From CAYVWB01 sp964455395 (GTDB lineage: Bacteria; Desulfobacterota; Desulfovibrionia; Desulfovibrionales; Desulfovibrionaceae): a stretch of 44,506 nt of DNA. The DNA is taken from assembly GCA_964455395.1 (NCBI GenBank), contig CAYVWB010000034.1, positions 1 through 44,506 of the forward strand. Reading direction: 5' to 3'. Numbering within the stretch: position 1 is the stretch's first letter; every line of letters begins with the position of its first letter. The position numbers and the translations under genes were made by a program. This document shows positions 7,806 through 16,502 of this stretch, one piece after another. The notes beneath the pieces are model-generated. The model was not told where the DNA came from. It was given only the letters and a program-made list of their open reading frames with translations, and did not search any database.

Positions 7806-8036
7806 TCACTTCTGGGTGGGCGTCTCACAGGATTCCAGATCCTTGGTGGAGCCCGGTCCGGCCAGGGGTCGGAAGCACCGTTTGGTGGCGTTGCACACGG
7901 GGCAGCGCCAGTCGTCCGGCAGGTCCTCGAACTTGGTCCCTTTGGGGATCTTGCCTTTCCTGTCGCCCCGGTCGGGGTCGTAAATGTAGCCGCAGTTCAC
8001 GGTCTGGCACTGGTACATTTCTTCGGGTGTCGCCAT
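7806..8036 (-). CDS. Rubredoxin, CX4C (type-2-like) variant
   Basis: Small FeCys4 electron carrier of anaerobes that typically passes electrons to oxygen- or peroxide-reducing enzymes. The 76-residue protein shows the fold's conserved run CGYIYDPDRGDRKGKIPKG, then FEDLPDDWRCPVCNATK, with the second knuckle CPVC normal. The first knuckle reads CQTVNC, so four residues instead of two separate the first cysteines. Such a CX4C knuckle is known from type-2 rubredoxins of Desulfovibrio. A 20-residue polar C-terminal tail with one extra cysteine follows the usual end. The ATG at 8036 has GGAGG six bases upstream; a GTG one codon earlier is too close to it. No partner oxidoreductase is adjacent. Confidence 0.93.
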   Translation of the reverse strand: MATPEEMYQCQTVNCGYIYDPDRGDRKGKIPKGTKFEDLPDDWRCPVCNATKRCFRPLAGPGSTKDLESCETPTQK

Positions 8037-8289
8037 CACTGGCCTCCATTGGTTGGTCCCGCGGGGGATGCGGCGTTCCGCTGAGTGATCCCGCAGACTG
8101 CCGAGGGCGGCTCCCTCCCTGCGAAGCCGGGAGACGCGTCGAGCGCGTTGCGGGCGTGGGAATCACCATACATAGTGCGAATCCCTCGGCGGCAAGTCAA
8201 GCGTTCTTGGCGCCGATCGGGTCTTCCCGCCAGCGTCAGCACACCGTGTGGGGACTCGGGATGGTCTGCCGGCAGCCATCCAAGGCCGG
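8037..8289. other. Upstream region of rubredoxin, nothing recognised
   Basis: 253 bp between two minus-strand genes. It must contain the rubredoxin promoter, but no clear -35/-10 pair, operator palindrome or terminator was identified. Confidence 0.35.
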
Positions 8290-9018
8290 TCATTCTGACG
8301 GGAAGTGCCGCTTGACGTACATGTACGGATCCGCAGGCGTCTCGATGGCCTCCACCCGCGTGGGCAGGAAGACGAGCTCCTGATGGATGGCGTGGTTGAA
8401 GCCGCCCAGGTTCATGTCTGCGCGGTGGTCGCGGTTGTGGCTTCGCATGGGAGGTTCATGTTCACGGGCCACGGCGAGTTCCCCCCATACCCGCACCCAC
8501 TGTCCGTTGGGGTATTCATCGGCGCGCTCACCCCGCAACTGAAAGCCCACCAGCACGGTCTCGGAGAGACGCTCGCCGCGGTAGGGCCGCACCACCAGCA
8601 CGCGACCCGGCCCGGCCAGTCCGGCCATGGTGCGGATCATTCCTTCGAAGACGAACCACCGCGAGGGCGGAGCCTCGCCGCGCGTGGCGTGCTCGGCCAT
8701 GTCGTAGAGCTCCACCAGGTTCAAAGCGAGGTATTCCGGACGCTCGGGCGCGACGCTGCTCGCTCCTGAAGCCTCTCCGGCCTGTGTGGCGTGTTCCGAC
8801 TGGGCGTTCGTCACGGACGCCGCGGACGCCGCGGACGCCGAGGACGCCGCGCACACCGAGGACGCCGCGCACACCACGCAGAGCAGGCACGACATGATCA
8901 GAATCCGCGCCATGCGCCGTCGCGACGTTCCGTTGGGGTGACATGATGACGTTCCGTTGGGGTGACCGAGGGACGAACCGCTCGGGCGGCGCGAAAGAGC
9001 AATCAGCAGGCGGCGCAT
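8290..9018 (-). CDS. Exported protein of unknown function
   Basis: 242 residues from the ATG at 9018, which has GGGAG seven bases upstream. A second ATG at 8913 begins a more ordinary signal peptide (MARILIMSCLLCVVCAASS), so the true protein may be 207 residues. The signal/linker part is a low-complexity Ala/Ser stretch encoded by 9-bp repeats (8815-8875), and the long n-region contains HPNGTS twice, from a 19-bp direct duplication (8924-8942, 8948-8966). The mature part looks like a compact beta-rich domain: RWFVFEGMIRTMAGLAGPGR, then YRGERLSETVLVGFQLRGE and NGQWVRVWGELAVAREHE. The pattern of a strand followed by GxWVRVxGEL recalls OB-like barrels such as the end of YcgQ-type proteins, but I cannot name a family. 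It diverges from the 1602-residue gene. Confidence 0.6.
   Translation of the reverse strand: MRRLLIALSRRPSGSSLGHPNGTSSCHPNGTSRRRMARILIMSCLLCVVCAASSVCAASSASAASAASVTNAQSEHATQAGEASGASSVAPERPEYLALNLVELYDMAEHATRGEAPPSRWFVFEGMIRTMAGLAGPGRVLVVRPYRGERLSETVLVGFQLRGERADEYPNGQWVRVWGELAVAREHEPPMRSHNRDHRADMNLGGFNHAIHQELVFLPTRVEAIETPADPYMYVKRHFPSE
8815..8875. repeat. 9-bp tandem repeat inside a signal-peptide/linker coding region
   Basis: Degenerate GGACGCCGC units followed by a GAGGACGCCGCGCACACC unit twice. They encode the Ala/Ser-rich run of the exported protein on the minus strand. Confidence 0.7.
8924..8966. repeat. 19-bp direct repeat, period 24 bp
   Basis: GACGTTCCGTTGGGGTGAC occurs at 8924-8942 and 8948-8966, encoding a repeated HPNGTS in the n-region of the exported protein. 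Confidence 0.75.
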
Positions 9019-9249
9019 GGTCGAACTCCCGGGATGCAACCCTTTTCCCGAGCCATACACGGCCGGCTTGTGGGTGGCAATGGCGGCTCCCGCCTCCGGA
9101 ACCCCGCGGGAGGATGCGTCCGCCAATGAAGAAGCAGGCCATCCCCCGACTTGTCAAAGAACGGTAAAATGTCACCTCAGCGGCTGGAGCAGGGCGGCGG
9201 TATGGGGTAAGAATGAGGAAACGTCGTCCATCTACAGGGGAGCTGATCC

Positions 9250-12200
9250 ATGCGACGCCTGCCGCTCGTTCTCGTTCTCGTTCTGCTGGTCCATGTATTC
9301 GCGCTTGGCGCAACACGTCTCCACGCCCAGCCCATACAGCCCACGCGTCCGGCGCAGCCTGCGCTGCGACCGACGCCGCCCCCAGTGGAGCCGTCGGTCT
9401 CTTCTTCGCCGATCGCTGCGGAGACCTCTGCGCAACAAGACGAAAGCGGCGCGCCGCCTGCATTGGCGCAGTGGAAGCCATGGGTGCTCGCCGGAGCGCC
9501 GGACCGGGACTGCCCCGCCGCCATGGTGGAGGGCTCCCTGGAGCGGCTGTGCGCCTGGCCCACGCGCTTGCAGTTGGATGTGGATGATTTCGGGGGAACC
9601 TTCCGCGCCGTGTGGCGTCTCTACAGCCGCAGCGTCGTGGCGTTGCCGTTCGCGCCACGTCAGGGCGAGCGCGACGGGGGCCCCCTCCAGGCAGGAGGCG
9701 GCTGGCCTGTGGAAGTCACCGTCAACGGCGAGACGGTTCCCGTCACGCGGCAGGAAGGTCGTCCCGTGGTGATGCTGGAGGCCGGCGCCTACGAGATCGC
9801 GGGGCGGCTGTTGTGGCGGGGCATGCCCGAAGCGCTGCAGACTCCCCCCGGGGTGGGCGTGGTGGCCTTGCGCAAACACGGCGCTGCCTTGTCCGCTCCC
9901 CGACTGGACGCGGACGGCGTGCTGTGGCTGAAAGAAGCGACGGACGCCGATGCGGCGCCGGCCCCCGCCGAGGGAGACGACGTCCGTGTGACCATCACCC
10001 GGCTCCTGGCGGACGGTCAACCGGCGAAGCTCACTACCCGGCTCGTGCTGGAGGTATCCGGCCGGTTCCGCACCATCGAAATACCTGATGTGCTCATGCC
10101 GGCGACCCATCGAAATAACGCGAAACCTTTCGCAGTGGAGAGTCCCGTGGCGCTCTCTCTGTTGCCGGAAGGCGGCGTGGCCGTACAGGCCGGTCCGGGC
10201 CGTTTCGTCATCGAGATCACCACCAGAATGCGCGGTCCCGTCACGCAGGTGGGCCCTGTCACCGCACCCTACGGCGTGGAGGCCTGGGCTTTCCGACCCG
10301 CCCCCGGCATCCGCGAGACGGCTCTGCGCGGCGTGGTGAGCGTGGACCCCGCCACCACGGACCTGCCTGCAGCGTGGCGTGGTCTGCAGGCCTTTCTGGT
10401 GAATCCCGGCGACGTCGTGGAGTTGGAACAGCTGCACCGCGGCGCGCCCCCGACGCGAGACGTGTTGAACCTGCGGCGGGATATCTGGCTGGACTTCGAT
10501 GGCCAGGGCGCCACCGTCCGCGACGCCATCCAGGGTTCGCTGGCCACGGCGCGGGCGTTGACCATGCTTCCCCCCGGGGAGTTGGGACGGGTGATCCTGA
10601 ACGGCGAGGATCAGCCCCTCGTCTCCATCGGACCCGAGGATCATGTGGGCGTTCTGCTCTATCAGAGCCGCACGCAACTCATCGCGGAAGCTCGCTATCC
10701 CGACTATCCGGACAATCCCGACAACGCCGGGAGCGCCGGAGCCGACGGGGCCGGCGGGAACACAGGGGGCGGAGGCCTCCGCGTGAGCGGCTGGAACACG
10801 GATTTCGACACGGCGCAAGCCGTCCTCCACCTGCCGCCGGGGTGGTCGCTCTTCACTGCCGCCGGAGTGGACCATGTCAGCGATTCCTGGCTGATGCGGT
10901 GGGATCTGCTGGAGCTCTTCCTGCTCTGCGTCATCACCATGGCGGCGTGGCGGCTGGGCTCCCCTGTATGCGCGGGGCTGCTGTTCCTGTTTCTGCTGCT
11001 CGCCTTCCAGGAACCCGGCGCCCCGCGGCTCACGTGGCTGACGCTCCTCATCGGCCTGGCGGGGGCGCGCTACATTCCTGCAGGCGGTGGACGCGGACGG
11101 GCGTTCCTGCGCCACATGGCGTGGGGCGTCTATCTGGCGGGAGTGGTGGGGCTTGGCGTCATCGGCTTGACGTTCCTGGTGAAACAGGTGGACTTCGCGT
11201 TGGCGCCGCAGTTGGAGCAGCCCTGGCGCAGCTACGACGCCGGCGTCGCGCGCATGGTCGACCAGGCCGTCATGGAGATCGCTCCCGCCGCGCCCGCGCC
11301 TGACGGTTTCGAAGGGCGGCGCGCGCCTCAGAAGCAAGCGGCGGTCAGTGCGAAACCCAAGGGCCGCGAAGAGATGCTTCAGCATGATCCGGAAGCGCTC
11401 GTCCAGACAGGTCCCGGCCTGCCCGACTGGCGGTGGCGACAAGTCACCCTCTCATGGAACGGCCCTGTGGCCGGCGGTGTGGACACGGCCGGCGCGGACT
11501 CCGTCGCGGCCTTCGCGCAGACGTACTCGCTCACCCTGCTGCCGCCTGCCTGGAACCGGGGACTCTGTCTGGCGCGCGGCGTGCTGCTGGTGCTGGCGGC
11601 GCTCTGCGTGGTGGACCGCCGTCTCTTCAAACCATGGGGAGCCGGCGGCGCCAGCGCCCTCGCCATCCGGCTGAAAAACCGCCAGGGCGTCGAGGAGCCT
11701 GCCGGCCGGGTTCACCAGGAGCAGAATGAGGCGGACGCCGACGCGCACCGGGAAGACAAAGGCAAGCCCCCACGGTTCACGCTGCGCGGCTTCCTGCTCT
11801 GTCTGTTGGTGGGGATGATGTGCTGCATGACGACCCCGAAGCCGGCTTCCGCGCAAACGTCTGGTGAAGCGGCGGGACATGCAGACGCCTTCCCGCCGCA
11901 TGCGTTGTTGGAGGCCTATGCGGATCGGGTGCTGGCTCCGTCGCCGTGTTTTCCATCGTGTCTCGGATTTCCGGAATTCACCGTGCGCATTCGCGAAAGC
12001 GCCGGCGCAGCGAAAGCCGCCTCCGACAACGCCACCCCGCTGGACAGCGGCAGCCTCGCCATGGAGCTGACGGTCCACGCCGCCGCACAGACCGCTTTTC
12101 CCCTGCCGGAGCCGCAAGCCAATGCGGACCGCCGCTGGCAACCTTATCTCGTGACGGTGGACGGCCAACCCGCCACGGGTCTGCTGCGGCGCAAGGGCGC

Positions 12201-14058
12201 GGTGTGGGTCATGCTGGAACAAGGCGTCCATACCGTCAGGCTGCAGGGTCCACTGCCGGACGCTTCCGCCTTCACCTTGGCCTTTCCCTTTGCGCCGCAA
12301 CGCGCGGCGGTGGAAGCGGAAGGATGGCGCGCCTTGGGTCTGGACCCGGATGGCGGGGTGCGGGGCGTACTCCGCTTCTCCCGCATGCAGCAGGCGGCGG
12401 AAGCGGCCGATCTCGACGGTTCGAACACGGCTGAAACCGATTCGAATGCGACAGTCGACAGCAAGGACGCCCTGCCACAGGTGGAGCCATTCTTCCGGGT
12501 GACGCGCGAGCTCGTGCTGGGTCTCGACTGGCGCGTGCACACCACCGTGGAGCGGCTGACAGCGCCGGAGACCCCGGCCGTGGTGGAGATCCCGCTTTTG
12601 GCCGGGGAATCCGTCATCACCGGCGGGATGGACGTGCGGCGCGAGGACTCGGCCGCCAGTCGGGGTCAACCGAACACAGCTCCCGGAGCCGGAGGCGTGG
12701 TCACGGTCTCCTTCGGCGTGGGCGAGACGACGCGTCAGTGGCGTTCCCGGCTGAGCCCCGTGGAACGGTTGGAACTGACCGCCGCGCCGGCGGCGTCCGC
12801 GTTCCCTTGGGTGGAGACGTGGCGGCTGCGCGTGGCGCCGCTGTGGGGGATCTCCATGGTGGGCGCGCCGATGACCCAGCGCTTCGGGCCCGATGGCGCA
12901 TGGACCCCCACCTGGCGGCCCTGGCCGGGGGAGCGGCTCGTGTTGGATGTCCGAAGACCCGCGGCGGCCCCGGGCGAAGCCATGACCATGGACGCAGCGC
13001 GTTTCGTGATGCGGGTGGGCGAGCGACTGGACGACTGTCGTCTGGAATTCGCCGTGCGTGCGTCCAAGGGAGGTCGCCTGACCGTCACCTTGCCGGAGGA
13101 AGCCGAAGCGCTCGCCCTCACGCTGAACGGCCAGCCCGCGCCTTTCCAGCAAACCGCGCCGGGAGTCTACGCCTATGGCGTCTCGCCGGGCCGACAGGAG
13201 GTGGTCTGGTCGTGGCGGCAACCCAGACCGGGGGCCGGCGCAGGCGTGGTGACGCCGCCAGCCGTGGATCTGGGCATGGGAGCGGTCAATGTCAGTCAGA
13301 TCATCGAGACGCCGCGGGATCGCTGGGTGCTCGCGGTGTGGGGCGAACCCCTGATGGGCCCGGCCGTGACGTTCTGGAGTTATCTGGGCGCCATGCTGCT
13401 GGTGGCGTGGGCGCTCTCCCGCGCGCCATGGACGCCGCTGCGACTGTGGGAATGGTTTCTCCTGGGCGTGGGACTTTCGCAGGTGGGGCCGTGGGCGGCG
13501 CTGCTGGCGGTGGCTTGGCTGCCGGCTTTCGGAGCGCGGCGAACGCATCCGGTGCGGGGGGGGTGGTTCCTTTTCGACGTGACGCAGCTTGTCCTGGCGG
13601 CGCTGCTGGCGGTGGGGCTGGCGTCGCTCTACACGGCCGTGGAGCAGGGTCTGTTGGGCGCCCCCGCCATGCACGTGGAAGGCAATGGCTCCACGGCGCA
13701 GCGTCTTGTGTGGACGCAGGACCGCGTGGATGGAGCGCTGCCGTCCGTGGGCATTTTCAGCGCGCCGCTGTGGGTCTACCGTGCGGTGATGCTCGCGTGG
13801 TCGTTGTGGCTGGCTGCTTCCATCCTGCGCTGGCTGCGGTGGGCGCTGGGGTGCTACACGACGGACGGCGCATGGCGCAAGCCAGCACGACTCCGGCGTC
13901 GTCGAGAAGAAGCCGCCACCCCGCAGCGCGAGGCGGAGAACCCGACGAACAACCGACCGCAGGACGCATCCCCCGCTGCGACACAAGCAGACGGGACCAA
14001 GGATGACGGCAAGGATGACGGCAAGGGCGGGGCCGGTCAGCCCGACCCGAAAGCCTGA
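9250..14058 (+). CDS. Very large exported/membrane protein with duplicated architecture, function unknown
   Basis: 1602 residues starting with a signal peptide (MRRLPLVLVLVLLVHVFALG) after a GGGGAG Shine-Dalgarno. Residues about 35-540 are soluble and beta-rich. Two or three membrane helices follow (about 551-587, 618-644), then a periplasmic patch with VQTGPGLPDWRWRQVTLSW, a helix at about 770-787, and at about 843-870 an internal sequence that looks like another signal peptide (LRGFLLCLLVGMMCC ending ASAQ). A second beta-rich region then repeats the theme of the first (a Cys pair, WP.{2}VTV.G, a GxxWVMLE.GVH strand), and four helices close the protein (about 1368-1533), including AVEQGLLGAP and LWVYRAVMLAWSLW. 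The C-terminus is a polar Asp/Lys tail. I believe proteins with this layout occur in other proteobacteria without known function; no enzyme motif was found. An intrinsic terminator follows. Confidence 0.8.
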   Translation: MRRLPLVLVLVLLVHVFALGATRLHAQPIQPTRPAQPALRPTPPPVEPSVSSSPIAAETSAQQDESGAPPALAQWKPWVLAGAPDRDCPAAMVEGSLERLCAWPTRLQLDVDDFGGTFRAVWRLYSRSVVALPFAPRQGERDGGPLQAGGGWPVEVTVNGETVPVTRQEGRPVVMLEAGAYEIAGRLLWRGMPEALQTPPGVGVVALRKHGAALSAPRLDADGVLWLKEATDADAAPAPAEGDDVRVTITRLLADGQPAKLTTRLVLEVSGRFRTIEIPDVLMPATHRNNAKPFAVESPVALSLLPEGGVAVQAGPGRFVIEITTRMRGPVTQVGPVTAPYGVEAWAFRPAPGIRETALRGVVSVDPATTDLPAAWRGLQAFLVNPGDVVELEQLHRGAPPTRDVLNLRRDIWLDFDGQGATVRDAIQGSLATARALTMLPPGELGRVILNGEDQPLVSIGPEDHVGVLLYQSRTQLIAEARYPDYPDNPDNAGSAGADGAGGNTGGGGLRVSGWNTDFDTAQAVLHLPPGWSLFTAAGVDHVSDSWLMRWDLLELFLLCVITMAAWRLGSPVCAGLLFLFLLLAFQEPGAPRLTWLTLLIGLAGARYIPAGGGRGRAFLRHMAWGVYLAGVVGLGVIGLTFLVKQVDFALAPQLEQPWRSYDAGVARMVDQAVMEIAPAAPAPDGFEGRRAPQKQAAVSAKPKGREEMLQHDPEALVQTGPGLPDWRWRQVTLSWNGPVAGGVDTAGADSVAAFAQTYSLTLLPPAWNRGLCLARGVLLVLAALCVVDRRLFKPWGAGGASALAIRLKNRQGVEEPAGRVHQEQNEADADAHREDKGKPPRFTLRGFLLCLLVGMMCCMTTPKPASAQTSGEAAGHADAFPPHALLEAYADRVLAPSPCFPSCLGFPEFTVRIRESAGAAKAASDNATPLDSGSLAMELTVHAAAQTAFPLPEPQANADRRWQPYLVTVDGQPATGLLRRKGAVWVMLEQGVHTVRLQGPLPDASAFTLAFPFAPQRAAVEAEGWRALGLDPDGGVRGVLRFSRMQQAAEAADLDGSNTAETDSNATVDSKDALPQVEPFFRVTRELVLGLDWRVHTTVERLTAPETPAVVEIPLLAGESVITGGMDVRREDSAASRGQPNTAPGAGGVVTVSFGVGETTRQWRSRLSPVERLELTAAPAASAFPWVETWRLRVAPLWGISMVGAPMTQRFGPDGAWTPTWRPWPGERLVLDVRRPAAAPGEAMTMDAARFVMRVGERLDDCRLEFAVRASKGGRLTVTLPEEAEALALTLNGQPAPFQQTAPGVYAYGVSPGRQEVVWSWRQPRPGAGAGVVTPPAVDLGMGAVNVSQIIETPRDRWVLAVWGEPLMGPAVTFWSYLGAMLLVAWALSRAPWTPLRLWEWFLLGVGLSQVGPWAALLAVAWLPAFGARRTHPVRGGWFLFDVTQLVLAALLAVGLASLYTAVEQGLLGAPAMHVEGNGSTAQRLVWTQDRVDGALPSVGIFSAPLWVYRAVMLAWSLWLAASILRWLRWALGCYTTDGAWRKPARLRRRREEAATPQREAENPTNNRPQDASPAATQADGTKDDGKDDGKGGAGQPDPKA

Positions 14059-14105
14059 TCCAGCCGTGCAGGAGCCGCCGGCTTCGACAAACCAGGGCCA
14101 GTCCC

Positions 14106-14139
14106 GGCCCGTCCCGAATCGACGCGGGGCGGGCCTTTT
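14106..14139 (+). terminator. Rho-independent terminator
   Basis: GGCCCGTCCCG pairs with CGGGGCGGGCC (11 bp including one G-T pair) across a short loop and is followed by TTTT. It lies about 50 bp after the stop of the 1602-residue gene. Confidence 0.8.
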
Positions 14140-14181
14140 CTCCGGGAAACGGTTCTGCTACGTTGGACCAAGGCGCAGCCC

Positions 14182-14619
14182 ATGCCTGGAAACGCGCCTG
14201 CAAGTCTTCTCCCTGCAAGTCTTCTCAAGGGCGGTCCCATGGTCCACATTTCCGGCGGCGGCGTTCTCCATTCGATCACCCACGCGTTCGACGCGCCAAG
14301 CGTCCTCCTGGACGCCCACGGCGCGCTTCGCATCAACCAGAACGCCCTGAAGCAGTTCGCCATCCCCGCGCCGGGCAACGTCACCTGCACACACCAAGCC
14401 GGGGCCAACGCCATTCTCCTCACCTTCCCCAGCTACCGCGACCAGCGCTTCAGCTATGTCCTCATGCGGACCAACAAAGGCGCCGCCGCGAACATCCGCA
14501 GTTTTCTGGAAGCCATCCAGTACCGCTTCGACATCCCCATGCGCTACCCCCTGCGACCCTCCCAGGACGGCCGCGGCGCGCTCATCCGCCTGGAGGAAGG
14601 GTTCCGGGAACCCGCCTAG
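14182..14619 (+). CDS. Conserved-looking small protein, function unknown
   Basis: 145 residues from the ATG at 14182 (AAGG eight bases upstream). An in-frame ATG at 14239 (AAGGG seven bases upstream) would give 126 residues and starts exactly where the structured part begins (MVHISGGGVLHSITHAF). The extra N-terminus consists mainly of PASLLPASLL, produced by a 15-bp tandem duplication, which makes the shorter start quite possible. The remainder alternates strand-like and helical segments (VLLDAHGALRINQNAL, FSYVLMRTNKGAAANIRSFLEAI) with no signal peptide, membrane helix or recognisable catalytic motif. It follows a terminator, so it should have its own promoter, and converges on cheW. Confidence 0.6.
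   Translation: MPGNAPASLLPASLLKGGPMVHISGGGVLHSITHAFDAPSVLLDAHGALRINQNALKQFAIPAPGNVTCTHQAGANAILLTFPSYRDQRFSYVLMRTNKGAAANIRSFLEAIQYRFDIPMRYPLRPSQDGRGALIRLEEGFREPA
14197..14226. repeat. 15-bp perfect tandem duplication
   Basis: CCTGCAAGTCTTCTC occurs twice head to tail at 14197-14211 and 14212-14226. It lies between two candidate start codons of the small gene. Confidence 0.8.
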
Positions 14620-14865
14620 CCGGCCTGTCCACGCCGAAGTGGGCATTCACCATTTCCCCCTTGCGGGGGCAACGCGCCACAGCGCGCCGAGGCGCTTCTT
14701 GTACGTCGGAAGCACGCGCTCGCACAGCGTTCCGGGCGTTCCGAGGCGGCGACCGTCCCGGATGGACGGCAAAGGGAAACGCCCGCGCGCAGACGCTTCC
14801 CTTGCTGGCGATGGATGACGATGGATGCGGAGAGGCGCCGAGAGCGGTTCCGCCCGAGTGAAACG

Positions 14866-15432
14866 CTACTCGACGGTCGCCGCCTGGGCTTCGGAGGCGT
14901 GCGGCCCTTCCCCGTAGGGCGGGTCTGCCGTGTCGGTTGCTGGCTGGCCGGCGCCGCTGGCGTGGAGCGCAGAGAGCTCCTCCGCGGAGAAGACCTTGTT
15001 GATGTCAAGAATCATGATGAAGCGCTCTTCGTACTTGCCCATGCCTTTGATGAAGTCCGTGCGGATGGAAGCGCCCATGCGCGGGGGCGGGTCGATCTGG
15101 TCTTCCTTGAGCTCGAAGACTTCCTGCACCGAGTCCGCCAGCGCGCCGATGATGGCGGCTTCGCCCTCCATCTCCACCTCCACGATGATGATGGACGTGT
15201 TGATGGTCTGCACGGTCTTGGAGCGACCGAACTTCATGTTGAGGTCGATGACCGGGACCGCGTTGCCGCGCACGTTGATGATGCCGCGCATGTACTCCGG
15301 CGTGCGGGGAACGCGGGTGATGTTCGTGTACTCCAGAACCTCGCGCACGGAGAAGATGTCCAGCGCGAAGAGCTCGTCTTCCAGCGTGAAGGTGAGATAC
15401 TGGTTGCTGTCGGCGCTCAACTCGTCGTTCAT
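14866..15432 (-). CDS. cheW: Chemotaxis coupling protein CheW
   Basis: Adaptor that couples methyl-accepting chemoreceptors to the kinase CheA in the cytoplasmic signalling array. 188 residues with the full CheW fold: YLTFTLEDELFALDIFSVREVLEY (residues about 12-35, split as YLTFTLEDELF and ALDIFSVREVLEY), ITRVPRTPEYMRGIINVRG, VIDLNMKFG, then GALADSVQEVFEL and the C-terminal FIKGMGKYEERFIMILDINKVFS. The NVRG and DLN residues expected for receptor and CheA contact are present. A 35-residue acidic, Ala-rich tail follows the domain and is not part of it. GGGAGG six bases upstream fixes the ATG at 15432. No cheA, receptor or other chemotaxis gene is in the window, so it works with components encoded elsewhere. 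Confidence 0.95.
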   Translation of the reverse strand: MNDELSADSNQYLTFTLEDELFALDIFSVREVLEYTNITRVPRTPEYMRGIINVRGNAVPVIDLNMKFGRSKTVQTINTSIIIVEVEMEGEAAIIGALADSVQEVFELKEDQIDPPPRMGASIRTDFIKGMGKYEERFIMILDINKVFSAEELSALHASGAGQPATDTADPPYGEGPHASEAQAATVE

Positions 15433-15509
15433 GCTCGGCCTCCCGGGGTTTGGGAGGGACTATAGCGCCAACGCGGCGCCATCGCAAGGGGCGTGCTGAA
15501 CGCAGCGTC

Positions 15510-15545
15510 AAAAAAGGGGGAGTCGAAAAGCTCGGCTCCCCCTTT
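15510..15545 (-). terminator. Rho-independent terminator of hisI-hisG
   Basis: Read on the minus strand, AAAGGGGGAGCCG pairs with CGACTCCCCCTTT (one wobble pair) around a 7-nt loop and ends in TTTTTT. It lies between hisG and cheW and should stop the his transcript before cheW. Confidence 0.9.
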
Positions 15546-15560
15546 GCGTGCGGTGCGTCG

Positions 15561-15620
15561 GGTTGGCGCAGGTTGGCGCAGGTTGGCGCAGTTCGGCGCA
15601 GGTTGGCGCAGTTCGGCGTC
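15561..15620. repeat. 10-bp tandem repeat, six units
   Basis: Units alternate GGTTGGCGCA (four copies) and GTTCGGCGCA-like (two copies). The array fills the space between the hisG stop and its terminator, so it is transcribed as the 3' untranslated part of the his mRNA. Confidence 0.9.
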
Positions 15621-15623
15621 TGG

Positions 15624-16502
15624 TCAGATAACCTTGTTGAGGGAGTACTCGATGACCCCCTCGGCGCCCAAGGTGGTGAGTTTGGGAATGAGATCACGGA
15701 CCACCCCTTCGTCCACCACGATCTCGATGGAGAGCCAGTCCGAGTTGTAGAGATGCGCCACCGTGGGGGAAGTGAGCGCAGGCAGAAGCTCCATGACAGC
15801 GTCCATCTTGGCGGCAGGGACGTTCATCTTCAGGCCCACGAGCTTTTCCGCGCGCAAGGCGCCTTGGAGCATGAGGTTGAGCGTCTCGATCTTGGCGCGC
15901 TTCCAGGGGTCTTCCCACGCAGTCTTGTTGGCGATGAACTTGGTGTTGGTGACGAGCACTTCCGCGATGATGCGCAAGCCATGGGCCTTGATGGTGGCGC
16001 CGGTCTCGGTCACTTCCACGATGGCGTCGCAGAGGCCTTCCACCACTTTGGCTTCGGTGGCGCCCCAGGAGAATTCCACATCCACGGGGATGCCGGCTTT
16101 CTCGAAGTACTGCACCGTGTAGTTCTTCAGCTCGGTGGCGATCTTCTTGCCTGCCAGGTCCTCGGGACGCTTGTACGGGGAATCCCCGGCCACGGCGAGC
16201 ACCCATCGCGCAGGTCGCGTGGAGACTTTGGAGTAGACCAGGTCCGCCACTTCCACCACGTCGGATTCGTTCTCCAGAATCCAGTCCTTGCCGGTGAGGC
16301 CGGCGTCCAGGGTGCCGTCCTCCACATAGCGGGACATCTCCTGCGCGCGGCACATGGAAAGCTTGAGCTCGTCGTCGTTGATCTCCGGGAAGTAGTTGCG
16401 GTGGTGTTCGCGAATCTTCCAGCCGGAGCGTTCGAAGAGTTTGATGGTGGATTCCTGAAGGGAACCCTTGGGAATGCCGAGCTTGAGGACGTTGTTGGCC
16501 AT
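15624..16502 (-). CDS. hisG: ATP phosphoribosyltransferase, long form
   Basis: First enzyme of histidine synthesis: joins ATP and phosphoribosyl pyrophosphate to form phosphoribosyl-ATP. 292 residues starting MANNVLKLGIPKGSLQEST, with the product/PRPP elements DAGLTGKDWI and VEGLCDAIVEVTETGATIKA (about 175-194), and a C-terminal ACT-like regulatory domain (about 215-292, including LKMNVPAAKMDAVMELLPAL). The regulatory domain makes this the hexameric HisG-L type, feedback-inhibited by histidine and independent of HisZ. The ATG at 16502 shares its A with the hisI stop (TGATG), so the two are translationally coupled. A longer in-frame reading upstream exists only because the frame stays open inside hisI. 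Confidence 0.96.
   Translation of the reverse strand: MANNVLKLGIPKGSLQESTIKLFERSGWKIREHHRNYFPEINDDELKLSMCRAQEMSRYVEDGTLDAGLTGKDWILENESDVVEVADLVYSKVSTRPARWVLAVAGDSPYKRPEDLAGKKIATELKNYTVQYFEKAGIPVDVEFSWGATEAKVVEGLCDAIVEVTETGATIKAHGLRIIAEVLVTNTKFIANKTAWEDPWKRAKIETLNLMLQGALRAEKLVGLKMNVPAAKMDAVMELLPALTSPTVAHLYNSDWLSIEIVVDEGVVRDLIPKLTTLGAEGVIEYSLNKVI

Noticed and set aside
14640..14800. CCCCC-TTGC-GGGGG and GGGAA...TTCCC hairpins as terminators for the convergent pair.
   Set aside because: Neither has a T-run in either direction, so they cannot be supported as intrinsic terminators.
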